Shown: positions 10,650 through 18,623 of the stretch, one piece after another
Layout: every line of letters begins with the position of its first letter
Numbering within the stretch: position 1 is the stretch's first letter
Source of the DNA: an uncultured Flavobacteriaceae bacterium
GTDB taxonomy: Bacteria > Bacteroidota > Bacteroidia > Flavobacteriales > Flavobacteriaceae
DNA length: 64,000 bases
Direction of reading: 5' to 3'
Assembly: GCA_947497245.1 (NCBI GenBank)
Contig: CANMFO010000001.1
Span: forward strand, 1,550,001-1,614,000
Made by a program: the position numbers and the translations under genes
The notes under the pieces: generated by a model
Told to the model about the DNA's origin: nothing
Databases searched by the model: none
What the model saw: the letters and a program-made list of their open reading frames with translations, nothing else

Positions 10650-10691
10650 TGCCCTAGGGCTACCTTAATAATAATTATCTAACGTCAAATT

Positions 10692-11813
10692 ATGAAAAAT
10701 AGTGTGCGACTCATTTATATATTCGTTGTAACGTTCCATTTATCTTGTGCGCAAGATTCTGAAAATCAGGTTGATACACCTTCGGAAATTCCCTTCAATG
10801 CGGAGCTTTTAATCGATGAGCTACAGATTCCGTGGGGTTTTACCTTCCTTCCTGATGGCAGCATGCTCATTAGTGAAAAATCAGGGGAATTGATCCATTA
10901 TGAAGCGGGAAAAAAGACCATGGTCGCCAATGCCCCGGAAATCTATGCTAGGGGCCAGGGCGGACTGCTCGATCTGGAGCTTCATCCAGATTATGACAAC
11001 AATGGCTGGATCTATATTACCTACTCTTCATCCGAAGGTGGGGAAAAGGGAGGAAACACCGCATTGATGCGCGCAAGGTTAAGGGATAATTCTTTGATAG
11101 ACAATGAGTTACTTTACAAAGCCGTGCCCAATACCACAAAAGGCCAACACTTTGGTTCCAGAATTGAATTCGATAACGAGGGATATGTATACTTCTCCGT
11201 GGGAGATCGCGGCAATCGGGATGTCAATCCTCAAGACGTTACCAAGGACGGGGGCAAAATTTACAGATTGATGGATGACGGAAAAATACCTGAAGACAAT
11301 CCCTTTGTGGGAACCGATGGTGCCAAAACAGCGGTTTTCAGCTATGGCCATCGGAATCCCCAGGGATTGGTAAAAAACCCGGAAACCGGAGCGATTTGGA
11401 ACCATGAGCACGGACCCCGGGGCGGGGATGAACTAAATATCGTCAAAAAGGGGGCGAATTTTGGATGGCCCGTTATCACCTACGGTATCAACTACAGCGG
11501 GACCCCGATTACGGATAAGACCGAAATGGAAGGTATGGAACAGCCCATCCACTATTGGTTACCGAGCATTGCCCCCAGTGGAATGGCATTTGTGACCTCC
11601 GATAACTACCTGGGCTACAAGGGCAATCTCTTGGTGGGTTCTTTGGCCTTTCAGTATTTGGAACGACTGGTACTGGACGGGAACAAAGTGGTAAAACGGG
11701 AAAAGCTTATGGCCGACATTGGACGTGTGAGAGAAGTAAAGGAAGGTCCCGATGGGCTGATCTATGTGGCCGTCGAAGGCAAGGGAATCTATAAATTGGT
11801 GCCCAAGGCGTAA
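10692..11813 (+). CDS. PQQ-dependent sugar dehydrogenase (glucose/sorbosone dehydrogenase family), lipoprotein
   Basis: A 373-aa six-bladed beta-propeller oxidoreductase of the soluble aldose dehydrogenase (GSDH/YliI) family, which oxidises sugars or related compounds with pyrroloquinoline quinone. The signal peptide ends in a lipobox (FHLSCAQ, Cys at residue 19), so the enzyme is probably anchored in the outer or inner membrane facing the periplasm. Family motifs are present in order: PWGFTFLPDGSMLISEKSG, GGLLDLELHPDY, QHFGSRIEFD with VYFSVGDRG, FSYGHRNPQGL, and HEHGPRGGDELN with GANFGWP. A small c-type cytochrome follows 11 nt later and is the likely electron acceptor. Whether PQQ is made or scavenged cannot be judged, as no pqq genes lie here. 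The exact sugar is unknown. Confidence 0.88.
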   Translation: MKNSVRLIYIFVVTFHLSCAQDSENQVDTPSEIPFNAELLIDELQIPWGFTFLPDGSMLISEKSGELIHYEAGKKTMVANAPEIYARGQGGLLDLELHPDYDNNGWIYITYSSSEGGEKGGNTALMRARLRDNSLIDNELLYKAVPNTTKGQHFGSRIEFDNEGYVYFSVGDRGNRDVNPQDVTKDGGKIYRLMDDGKIPEDNPFVGTDGAKTAVFSYGHRNPQGLVKNPETGAIWNHEHGPRGGDELNIVKKGANFGWPVITYGINYSGTPITDKTEMEGMEQPIHYWLPSIAPSGMAFVTSDNYLGYKGNLLVGSLAFQYLERLVLDGNKVVKREKLMADIGRVREVKEGPDGLIYVAVEGKGIYKLVPKA

Positions 11814-11824
11814 TCGTAAGCTTG

Positions 11825-12226
11825 ATGAAGATATTTCTTGCTACTTATCTTGCCTTGGTAATTGGTTTGGCGCTCCTCCTGTTCAAAGACCCTGCCCTAG
11901 AGGAAAGTATGCAACGCGGCAGTGAAATCTATGCGGATTTTTGTGTTACCTGCCATTTGGAAAAAGGGGAAGGTGTCGCAGGTACATTTCCTCCACTGGC
12001 CAATTCGGACTATTTGATGGGAAATCGGGAAGCCAGCATCCGCGGTGTCAAATACGGTCAAAAAGGGGAGTTGGTGGTCAATGGGGTTACCTACAACAAT
12101 GTAATGGGCCCCCTGGGACTCGAAGATGAAGAAGTCGCGGACGTCATGAACTTTATCCTCAATTCTTGGGGAAACAGCTCCGACAGGATGGTCACCCTGG
12201 AAGAAGTGGAGGCGATAAAAAAATAG
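11825..12226 (+). CDS. c-type cytochrome (single haem)
   Basis: A 133-aa exported monohaem cytochrome c. An N-terminal hydrophobic segment (IFLATYLALVIGLALLLF) acts as signal or anchor, followed by the haem-binding CVTCH motif and GTFPPLANSDYL. A distal Met ligand is plausible in VMGPLG. The ATG at 11825 is preferred over the in-frame TTG three bases upstream. It lies immediately downstream of the PQQ-type dehydrogenase in the same direction, so it probably passes that enzyme's electrons to the respiratory chain. That role is inferred from position, though such pairs are known. Confidence 0.88.
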   Translation: MKIFLATYLALVIGLALLLFKDPALEESMQRGSEIYADFCVTCHLEKGEGVAGTFPPLANSDYLMGNREASIRGVKYGQKGELVVNGVTYNNVMGPLGLEDEEVADVMNFILNSWGNSSDRMVTLEEVEAIKK

Positions 12227-12316
12227 GACGCGCTTAAAAATCCCCTTAGTGTTCCAGAAGTACCGCCATCCCCGTCGGGAGCGGACCGCTGACCATTCTT
12301 TTATTGCACTTGGATC

Positions 12317-13138
12317 TCAGTTCGCTTTTTCCTTCCCGTTCTCCAAGGTCGCCTTTACGGATCCATGTTTTTTAAGCAGTCTTTCGGCCTCTTCGTAATC
12401 CACGCCCAACCCTTCCATAACGTAGCGCGTGCCCCGATCTACCAACTTGGTATTGCTCAATTGCATGTTCACCATTTTATTGCCCTTGACCCTTCCAATC
12501 TTGATCATTAGCGCAGTGGAGATCATATTGAGCACCAATTTTTGTGAAGTACCGCTTTTCATACGGGTGCTTCCCGTAACGAACTCGGGGCCTACGTTCA
12601 CTTCTATGGGAATGTCCGAAGCCCTTGCCAAGGGAGATCCAGGATTGTTGGTTATGCCCGCTGTCAACAATCCGTTTTTTTTCGCATCGGCAATTCCCCC
12701 TAAAACGTAAGGTGTCGTACCAGAGGCCGCAATTCCCACCAGTACATCGTTGGAGTTGATATCATGCTCCATCAAATCCTTCCATGCCTGCGCCCCGTCA
12801 TCTTCCGCATGTTCGACCGACTTTCTAATGGCAATATCGCCCCCGGCAATGAGACCAACTACCCGGGTATGGGGCATTCCGTAGGTCGGTGGTATCTCGG
12901 AAGCATCCAAGATTCCCAATCGACCACTGGTACCGGCACCAATATAAAACAATCTTCCGCCCTTGCGGAAACGTTCGGCCAGGGCATCGACCAATTGCGT
13001 GATTTGGGGAATGGCCAGGGAAACGGCCTCAGCCACGGTCTTGTCCTCTCGGTTCATAGCACCGAGGATATCAGTGGTATCCATTTGTTCCAGATGGTCA
13101 TGCTTAGAGGGGGTTTCCGTAATTTTGATATAATCCAT
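12317..13138 (-). CDS. murQ: N-acetylmuramic acid 6-phosphate etherase
   Basis: MurQ cleaves the lactyl ether of MurNAc-6-phosphate to give GlcNAc-6-phosphate and D-lactate, in the cytoplasm. The 273-aa protein has the SIS-fold signature GAGTSGRLGILDASE, where E81 corresponds to the catalytic Glu of the LDA-x-E motif, and the later TGSTRMKSGTSQKLVLN signature. Length is normal for the family. The start chosen is ATG at 13138 (MDYIKITETP). A longer reading to 13192 adds 18 residues that do not resemble the family. It lies downstream of the DeoR-type regulator on the same strand and diverges from the operon carrying NagB, AmpG, NagZ and AnmK, which supply its substrate pathway. Confidence 0.95.
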   Translation of the reverse strand: MDYIKITETPSKHDHLEQMDTTDILGAMNREDKTVAEAVSLAIPQITQLVDALAERFRKGGRLFYIGAGTSGRLGILDASEIPPTYGMPHTRVVGLIAGGDIAIRKSVEHAEDDGAQAWKDLMEHDINSNDVLVGIAASGTTPYVLGGIADAKKNGLLTAGITNNPGSPLARASDIPIEVNVGPEFVTGSTRMKSGTSQKLVLNMISTALMIKIGRVKGNKMVNMQLSNTKLVDRGTRYVMEGLGVDYEEAERLLKKHGSVKATLENGKEKAN

Positions 13139-13225
13139 GCTTTGTTTTTGCGCTTTATAAGGTTTTCTTTTTGACTCGAATATGGTGTTCAATGGTTTCC
13201 GTATCTTCGGCTTGACCCAACTGCA

Positions 13226-13975
13226 TCACAGCAGACGAATATCATGGTCGCGAAAGAGGTTCAAAAGGTTGTTTTCCGGATCCAGCTCTGTTACTATGGT
13301 GTTTATGGCATTGATATCACAGGTTTTATACCGATGTTGGGAATTCAATTTTTCGGAAATGCACAAGAGCACCGTCTTCTTAGAGGCCTTGATGACCGCC
13401 TTTTTCAATTGTACGATATCCCAATCAAATTCGGTCAATCCATATAGGGAATCGACATATCCCGTACCGATAAAACTATAGTCGACCTTGATTTCCGATA
13501 ATTGGTGAATGGCGTTGGGGCCAATGGAGATCTGGGCGTCCTTTGAAATGTTTCCCCCAATAAAAATCACTTCCACATTGGGTTTGGCCAACAGTTCAAA
13601 GGCAACCGGAAGGCTCAGTGTAAAACAGGTCAGTTGCAAATTGACCGGAAGCAAACGGGCCATTTCAAGGCAAGTGGTGCCCCCATCAATAAAAATAACG
13701 CCGCCATCCTTTAGCAGGGACATCGCCTTTTCCGCAATTTTGATTTTCTCATCCAGTGCATAGATATTCTCATTTCTGGCACTATGACTGGTAAATCCCA
13801 AAGAAATGGCCCCGCCGTGGACCTTTCGAAGTTTGTTGTCCGCATCGAGCTCTTTGACATCGCGTCGGACCGTATCGATAGAGACATCCAGGGTCTCAGC
13901 GATATCGGTCAGGAGTACCCTGTTATGGAGGGCCACCTCGTTTAAAATTGCTCGTTGCCGTTCTTCCTTTAACAT
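13226..13975 (-). CDS. DeoR-family transcriptional regulator
   Basis: A 249-aa repressor of the DeoR/GlpR type. An N-terminal helix-turn-helix begins MLKEERQRAILNEV and contains LTDIAETLDVSIDTVRRD and LRKVHGGA, the DeoR signature. The C-terminal part is the DeoRC sensor domain (VIFIDGGTTCLEMARLLP, VIFIGGNIS). These regulators usually sense phosphosugars. Start is ATG at 13975; the open frame runs to 14107 but the extra 44 residues are hydrophobic, non-family sequence and overlap the promoter region. The gene precedes murQ and diverges from the nagB operon, with matched inverted repeats between them, so it very likely controls amino-sugar recycling. The effector could be GlcNAc-6-P or GlcN-6-P (inference). 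Confidence 0.9.
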   Translation of the reverse strand: MLKEERQRAILNEVALHNRVLLTDIAETLDVSIDTVRRDVKELDADNKLRKVHGGAISLGFTSHSARNENIYALDEKIKIAEKAMSLLKDGGVIFIDGGTTCLEMARLLPVNLQLTCFTLSLPVAFELLAKPNVEVIFIGGNISKDAQISIGPNAIHQLSEIKVDYSFIGTGYVDSLYGLTEFDWDIVQLKKAVIKASKKTVLLCISEKLNSQHRYKTCDINAINTIVTELDPENNLLNLFRDHDIRLL

Positions 13976-13996
13976 AAGACCTGCTTTACCAGAAAG

Positions 13997-14004
13997 CAAA
14001 TATA
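13997..14004 (-). promoter_or_regulatory. -7 box of the deoR-murQ transcript
   Basis: TATATTTG on the minus strand, a full match to TAnnTTTG, 21 nt before the regulator start. No TTG lies at the usual distance, but the inverted-repeat arm at 14021-14030 occupies the -33 region, so a bound repressor would block this promoter. Confidence 0.55.
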
Positions 14005-14020
14005 GAAAATAAATCTGTAT

Positions 14021-14083
14021 GCCGTTTTTTACAGTTTTATAGAATTTTAGAATTTGAAATATGTTAAAAAAGCAAAAAACGGC
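14021..14083. promoter_or_regulatory. Candidate operator: inverted repeat between deoR and nagB
   Basis: Two perfect 10-nt arms in opposite orientation, GCCGTTTTTT (14021-14030) and AAAAAACGGC (14074-14083), separated by 43 nt in the shared intergenic region. A second imperfect palindrome, TTGCA-N6-TGCAA, lies at 14092-14107 and overlaps the -33 region of nagB. Paired sites flanking divergent promoters fit autoregulation by the DeoR-type protein through looping. Binding itself is inferred. Confidence 0.5.
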
Positions 14084-14124
14084 AAAATAAATTGCAAAAA
14101 GCTGCAAGTTGTTGATTTTTTACA

Positions 14125-14132
14125 TACATTTG
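14125..14132 (+). promoter_or_regulatory. -7 box of the nagB operon
   Basis: TACATTTG, a full match to the Bacteroidota -7 consensus, 31 nt before the nagB start codon. The -33 element is unclear: TTG triplets at 14109 and 14112 are closer than the usual 17-23 nt. Confidence 0.55.
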
Positions 14133-14163
14133 TCCCGTTGAATTAAATTTAAATCACTAAAAA

Positions 14164-16107
14164 ATGGCCGAAGCATCCACAAAACCTAAGATGATGAACT
14201 ATCCTACCGATGAAGAATCCAAGAAATTTGAAAAAATAAATACCGTTGTCCACAACAGTTCGCAAGAAGCTTCGTTCTTTGTTGCCAACGAGATTGCCGA
14301 GCTTATACGCCAACGGCAAAAACAAGGAAAAACGGCCGTATTGGGACTTGCCACCGGATCTACCCCGACCAAGGTCTATGATTTTCTAGTGAAGTTTCAC
14401 AAGGAAGAAGGGCTGAGCTTCAAAAATGTGATCACCTTCAACCTGGACGAATACTTTCCCATGGAACCGGATTCCATCCACAGCTACGTCCGTTTCATGA
14501 ACGAACACCTGTTCGACCACATCGATGTCAAAAAAGAGAACATCAATATTCCCGACGGTACTTTGGAAAAAGAGGATGTTCGTGAGTTTTGCAGCGAATA
14601 CGAACGGAAAATAGAGGCCGCTGGAGGCATTGACATCCAAATCTTGGGTATCGGTAGGACAGGGCATATCGGTTTTAACGAACCGGGGTCTTCCCTTAAA
14701 AGCAAGACCCGAATGGTCCGATTGGACCGCGTGACCCGATTGGATGCCGCGAGCGACTTTTTCGGACTGGAAAATGTTCCTTCAAAGGCACTGACAATGG
14801 GTGTTGGCTCCATTATGGCGGCCAAGCGCATCATTTTAATGGCTTGGGGAGAGGGCAAGGCGGGAATCATCAAACAGGCAGCCGAAGGCCAGATTCGTGA
14901 ATCTGTTCCGGCCACTTTCCTACAGCACCATGAGAATTGCGATTTCATCATAGACCATGCCGCTGCATCGGCCCTCACCCGCGTTTGCACACCTTGGTTG
15001 ACCAGTGAGTGCGATTGGACCGAGAACCTCATCAAAAAGGCCACCATTTGGCTCTCCGAAAAACTCGACAAGGCCATACTAAAACTGACCAACGAAGATT
15101 ATAACGAACACGGAATGGGGAGCCTCGTGGCCGAGATCGGTTCTGCAGAGCACATTAACCTAAAAGTGTTCAACCACCTACAACGTACGATTACGGGATG
15201 GCCCGGCGGAAAGCCAAACGCAGACGATAGCAGCCGTCCGGAACGGAAGGACCCCTATCCAAAAACTTCCCTGATCTTTAGTCCGCACCCCGATGATGAT
15301 GTCATTTCTATGGGAGGTACCCTATTGCGATTGGTCGACCAGGGCCACGAGGTGCATGTTGCCTATCAGACTTCAGGAAATATAGCGGTATTTGATGACG
15401 AAGTAATCCGATTTATGGACTTTGCCACGGACATACAGGAAGGGAATGCCGCGCTTCAGGAGCAATTCAAAGAGGTTAGGGAATTTTTGAGCAATAAATC
15501 CCCCGGAGAAGTCGATAGCCCCGAAATACAACAGTTCAAAGGACTGATCAGGAAAGGAGAGGCACTGGCCGCTTGCCGCTATTGCGGAGTTGCCGAAAAA
15601 AATGCACACTTTCAAAACCTACCGTTTTATGAAACGGGAACGGTAAAGAAAAACCCGCATTCCGAGGCGGATGTGCAGTTGACCTACGATCTTTTGCAAA
15701 AGGTAAGACCGCACCAGATCTTTGCGGCGGGAGATCTTTCGGATCCCCATGGTACCCACCGGGTGTGTCTCCAGATCATTTATGAAGCTGTCGATCGTTT
15801 GGTCAAGGAAGGAGCCGATTGGATCGACGATTGCTACCTTTGGTTGTATCGGGGCGCATGGCAGGAATGGGACATAGCCGATATGGAAATGACCGTTCCC
15901 ATCGGCCCCAAAGACATGCAACGGAAGAAGAATGCCATATTCAAGCACCAATCCCAAAAGGATGCCGCCATGTTTCCGGGAAATGACGAAAGGGAATTTT
16001 GGCAGCGGGCGGAACAGCGCAACAAGGAAACGGCCCGAAAGTACAATGCACTTGGTATGGCGGAGTACGAGGCCATGGAAGGATTTGTGCGGTACATATT
16101 CAATTAA
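14164..16107 (+). CDS. nagB: Glucosamine-6-phosphate deaminase fused to a PIG-L/LmbE-type deacetylase
   Basis: A 647-aa cytoplasmic two-domain protein. Residues about 30-300 form NagB, which converts glucosamine-6-P to fructose-6-P and ammonia: FNLDEYFPMEPDSIHSY holds the catalytic Asp, and GIGRTGHIGFNEPGSSL holds the catalytic His and Glu. In E. coli the residue two before that His is Asp; here it is Thr. Residues about 365-640 form a PIG-L/LmbE domain with its zinc site intact: HPDDD at 375-379 and DPHGTH at 527-532. This 640-aa architecture is common in Bacteroidota and is usually annotated only as NagB. The second domain could deacetylate GlcNAc-6-P, replacing NagA, which is absent here. 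It heads a seven-gene operon divergent from the DeoR regulator. Confidence 0.93.
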   Translation: MAEASTKPKMMNYPTDEESKKFEKINTVVHNSSQEASFFVANEIAELIRQRQKQGKTAVLGLATGSTPTKVYDFLVKFHKEEGLSFKNVITFNLDEYFPMEPDSIHSYVRFMNEHLFDHIDVKKENINIPDGTLEKEDVREFCSEYERKIEAAGGIDIQILGIGRTGHIGFNEPGSSLKSKTRMVRLDRVTRLDAASDFFGLENVPSKALTMGVGSIMAAKRIILMAWGEGKAGIIKQAAEGQIRESVPATFLQHHENCDFIIDHAAASALTRVCTPWLTSECDWTENLIKKATIWLSEKLDKAILKLTNEDYNEHGMGSLVAEIGSAEHINLKVFNHLQRTITGWPGGKPNADDSSRPERKDPYPKTSLIFSPHPDDDVISMGGTLLRLVDQGHEVHVAYQTSGNIAVFDDEVIRFMDFATDIQEGNAALQEQFKEVREFLSNKSPGEVDSPEIQQFKGLIRKGEALAACRYCGVAEKNAHFQNLPFYETGTVKKNPHSEADVQLTYDLLQKVRPHQIFAAGDLSDPHGTHRVCLQIIYEAVDRLVKEGADWIDDCYLWLYRGAWQEWDIADMEMTVPIGPKDMQRKKNAIFKHQSQKDAAMFPGNDEREFWQRAEQRNKETARKYNALGMAEYEAMEGFVRYIFN

Positions 16108-16134
16108 GGGCCATCCAAACTTCAAGATAAAAGA

Positions 16135-17076
16135 ATGAATGTAGCGGTAGCCCAATTTCAACCCAAAGATGGGGACAAGGAGTACAACCTTTCCGTGATA
16201 AGGGAACTGACAAAAAGGGCCAAAACGGAAGGGGCCGATGTCATCAGCTTCCATGAAATGTGTGTTACCGCATATACATTTACAAAAGATCTCGGGCTGG
16301 AGGAAATCACGGAGCTTGCCGAGAACGTCCCCAATGGGGAGAGCACTCGGCAGCTGATCCAGATCTCGACCGAATTTGATATCCCTATCCTGGCCGGTTT
16401 GGTGGAAAAGGATCAAAATGCCATCTACAATACCTATCTCTGTGTCACAAAAGATGGGGTCTTGGCCAAGTACCGCAAACTGCATCCTTTTATCAGCAAA
16501 CACATGTCCCCGGGCAATGAATATGTAGTGTTCGATCTTTTGGGATGGAAATGCGGGATTTTGATCTGTTATGACAACAATGTGGTTGAAAACGTAAGGG
16601 CCACGGCTATTTTGGGAGCAGAGGTAATCTTTGCGCCCCACGTAACCGGCTGTACACCCTCCGCAATGCCAGGAAGAGGCTATGTCGACCACAAACTATG
16701 GGAAAACAGGAAAAACGACCCCGTTTCGCTGCGCCTTGAATTTGACGGCCCCAAAGGGAGAAGATGGCTAATGCGATGGTTGCCGGCAAGGGCCTATGAC
16801 AATGGCGTGTACTACGCGTTCACCAACCCCATAGGGTATGATGGGGAGCATCTAAAAAATGGCAATGCCATGGTCATCGACCCATTCGGGGAAGTACTGT
16901 CTGAAGTGAGGACCTTTGACGATGCCATTGCGATTTCAAAAATATGCAAGGACAAAATACCGCTTTCGGGAGGTTGGCGATATAAAAATGCAAGAAGGCC
17001 CGAGTTGTACAGAGAAATCATCGGACAGCCACATCAACCCCATCTAAAACCCGTTTGGATGTCTATGGAAAAATAG
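16135..17076 (+). CDS. Carbon-nitrogen hydrolase (nitrilase superfamily), substrate unknown
   Basis: A 313-aa cytoplasmic amidase or nitrilase-like enzyme. The Glu-Lys-Cys triad is present: Glu in SFHEMCVTAY, Lys in KYRKLHPF and Cys in ILICYDNN, with the following VRATAILGAEVIFAPHVTG strand typical of the family. No signal peptide. It starts 27 nt after nagB, and the lipoprotein gene starts 20 nt after it, so it is inside the recycling operon. The superfamily includes N-carbamoylputrescine amidase, omega-amidase and beta-ureidopropionase, and the sequence seen here does not settle which reaction. Its position suggests hydrolysis of an amide produced during cell-wall turnover, but this is inference. 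Confidence 0.85.
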   Translation: MNVAVAQFQPKDGDKEYNLSVIRELTKRAKTEGADVISFHEMCVTAYTFTKDLGLEEITELAENVPNGESTRQLIQISTEFDIPILAGLVEKDQNAIYNTYLCVTKDGVLAKYRKLHPFISKHMSPGNEYVVFDLLGWKCGILICYDNNVVENVRATAILGAEVIFAPHVTGCTPSAMPGRGYVDHKLWENRKNDPVSLRLEFDGPKGRRWLMRWLPARAYDNGVYYAFTNPIGYDGEHLKNGNAMVIDPFGEVLSEVRTFDDAIAISKICKDKIPLSGGWRYKNARRPELYREIIGQPHQPHLKPVWMSMEK

Positions 17077-17096
17077 ACGTTACCCCTTTTGGACCA

Positions 17097-18623
17097 ATGA
17101 TAAAAAAAATCTGTTTTCTTTTGGTGTTCGGGGCTACTTCCTGTGGCGTCTTTAAGCCTATCCCCCAACCCAAGACAGAATTCAGGGGTGTATGGATCGC
17201 CACCGTGGTGAACATCGATTGGCCGAAAAATGGAAAGGACGCCGTCGAAAAACAAAAAGCGGATTATTTGGCCATCCTGGATTTCTACAAAAATCTGAAT
17301 TTCAATGCGGTTATCGTGCAGATACGGGATGCGGGAGATGCCTTTTATAGGTCCACCTATGCCCCTTGGTCCCGTTTTTTGACGGGAAAAGAGGGCGAGG
17401 CCCCCAAGACGAAAGGGGATCTGCTCCCCTGGATGATCAATGAAGCCCACGGGCGGGGTATGGAATTCCATGCTTGGCTCAACCCCTATCGCGCCACCTT
17501 TGACCTAAGAACGGAAATCTTGAGCCCCATCCACGATTTCCACCTCCATCCCGAATGGATGATCAAATACGGCGAAAAGTTCTATTATGATCCCGGTTTG
17601 CCGCAGGTCAGAAATCGTATGGTTCAAATTATCGACGAACTGGTCACCGCATATGACATTGATGCCATTCATTTCGACGATTATTTCTATCCCTATACTA
17701 TCAGGGACGAGGTCTTCCATGATTCCCTGTCCTATACCTACCATCGCTTGCCCGATCAGTCCCTGGAAGATTGGAGAAGGAGCAATATCGATTCCCTGGT
17801 CCAAAACACCCATAAGGTGGTAAAATCAAAAAAACCCTGGGTACAGTTGGGAATAAGTCCGTTCGGGGTTTGGAAGAACAACACCACGGACCCAAGGGGC
17901 TCGGATACCAAAGCCGGCCAGACCACCTACGAAGATCTTTACGCGGATCCGTTACTGTGGATGGAAAAAGGTTGGTTGGACTACCTCGTTCCCCAGGTAT
18001 ATTGGAGTATGGACCTCCCAGTGGCTTCACATAAAAAGATTGTGGGTTGGTGGGCCATGAACGCCACCAATACGAATCTGTACATCGGAAACGGCACCTA
18101 CAAAATCCGGAACAACGGCGACACCGCCTGGGACGATAAAAAGGAACTTCCCGACCAACTGAACTTGGCCAGACATACGGACGAGGTCATGGGCAACGTA
18201 TTCTTCAGTGCAAAAAGCCTGATGGGAAAGCATCGCGATGTAGTCGATTTTATGAAAAGAAAATACTACAAAAGGGCAGCCCTACCCCCTATTTCGCCCC
18301 ACATCACTGGCTCCGCAGTAGGATCCCCGGAACTTGTGTCATCGCAACAGGACAAGGATTCCATCCAATTCCATTTCAATTCGTTGGAAGGGCACCGCTA
18401 TGTACTGGCCTATCCCTCTGGAAAAAGAGAAAAAAGCGATTATCCCATTAAAAGGCTTTTGCTAAAAAAACCCATTTACCAAGGGAACCGTGTATCGCTG
18501 CCTATCGATGGGTTGATGGGCAAGAACCATATCGCCCTTACCTTTATCGATTTTTACGGAAGGGAATCCACTCCTATAGTAGTACATTTGAACCAATCAA
18601 AACCATATGATACAGAAAAATAA
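17097..18623 (+). CDS. GHL10/DUF187-type glycoside-hydrolase-like lipoprotein (YngK-like)
   Basis: A 508-aa lipoprotein: MIKKICFLLVFGATSCG carries a lipobox with Cys16. The TIM-barrel domain (about residues 27-390) shows RGVWIATVVNIDWP, VIVQIRDAGDAFY, FHAWLNPYRATFD, AIHFDDYFYPY, LGISPFGVW and LVPQVYWSM, the sequence pattern of the glycosidase-like GHL10 (former DUF187) family, with the Asp pair in HFDDYFYP as candidate catalytic residues. A small beta-rich C-terminal domain follows. The start at 17097 is chosen because the lipoprotein signal begins there; the frame is open 42 nt further upstream. The stop overlaps the next gene by 17 nt. Being outside the cytoplasm and in this operon, it may act on peptidoglycan fragments before import. 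The substrate is unproven. Confidence 0.85.
   Translation: MIKKICFLLVFGATSCGVFKPIPQPKTEFRGVWIATVVNIDWPKNGKDAVEKQKADYLAILDFYKNLNFNAVIVQIRDAGDAFYRSTYAPWSRFLTGKEGEAPKTKGDLLPWMINEAHGRGMEFHAWLNPYRATFDLRTEILSPIHDFHLHPEWMIKYGEKFYYDPGLPQVRNRMVQIIDELVTAYDIDAIHFDDYFYPYTIRDEVFHDSLSYTYHRLPDQSLEDWRRSNIDSLVQNTHKVVKSKKPWVQLGISPFGVWKNNTTDPRGSDTKAGQTTYEDLYADPLLWMEKGWLDYLVPQVYWSMDLPVASHKKIVGWWAMNATNTNLYIGNGTYKIRNNGDTAWDDKKELPDQLNLARHTDEVMGNVFFSAKSLMGKHRDVVDFMKRKYYKRAALPPISPHITGSAVGSPELVSSQQDKDSIQFHFNSLEGHRYVLAYPSGKREKSDYPIKRLLLKKPIYQGNRVSLPIDGLMGKNHIALTFIDFYGRESTPIVVHLNQSKPYDTEK

Noticed and set aside
15619-16692. A 357-codon minus-strand open frame across nagB and the nitrilase gene
   Set aside because: It spans two genes with intact catalytic motifs on the other strand and shows no family features.
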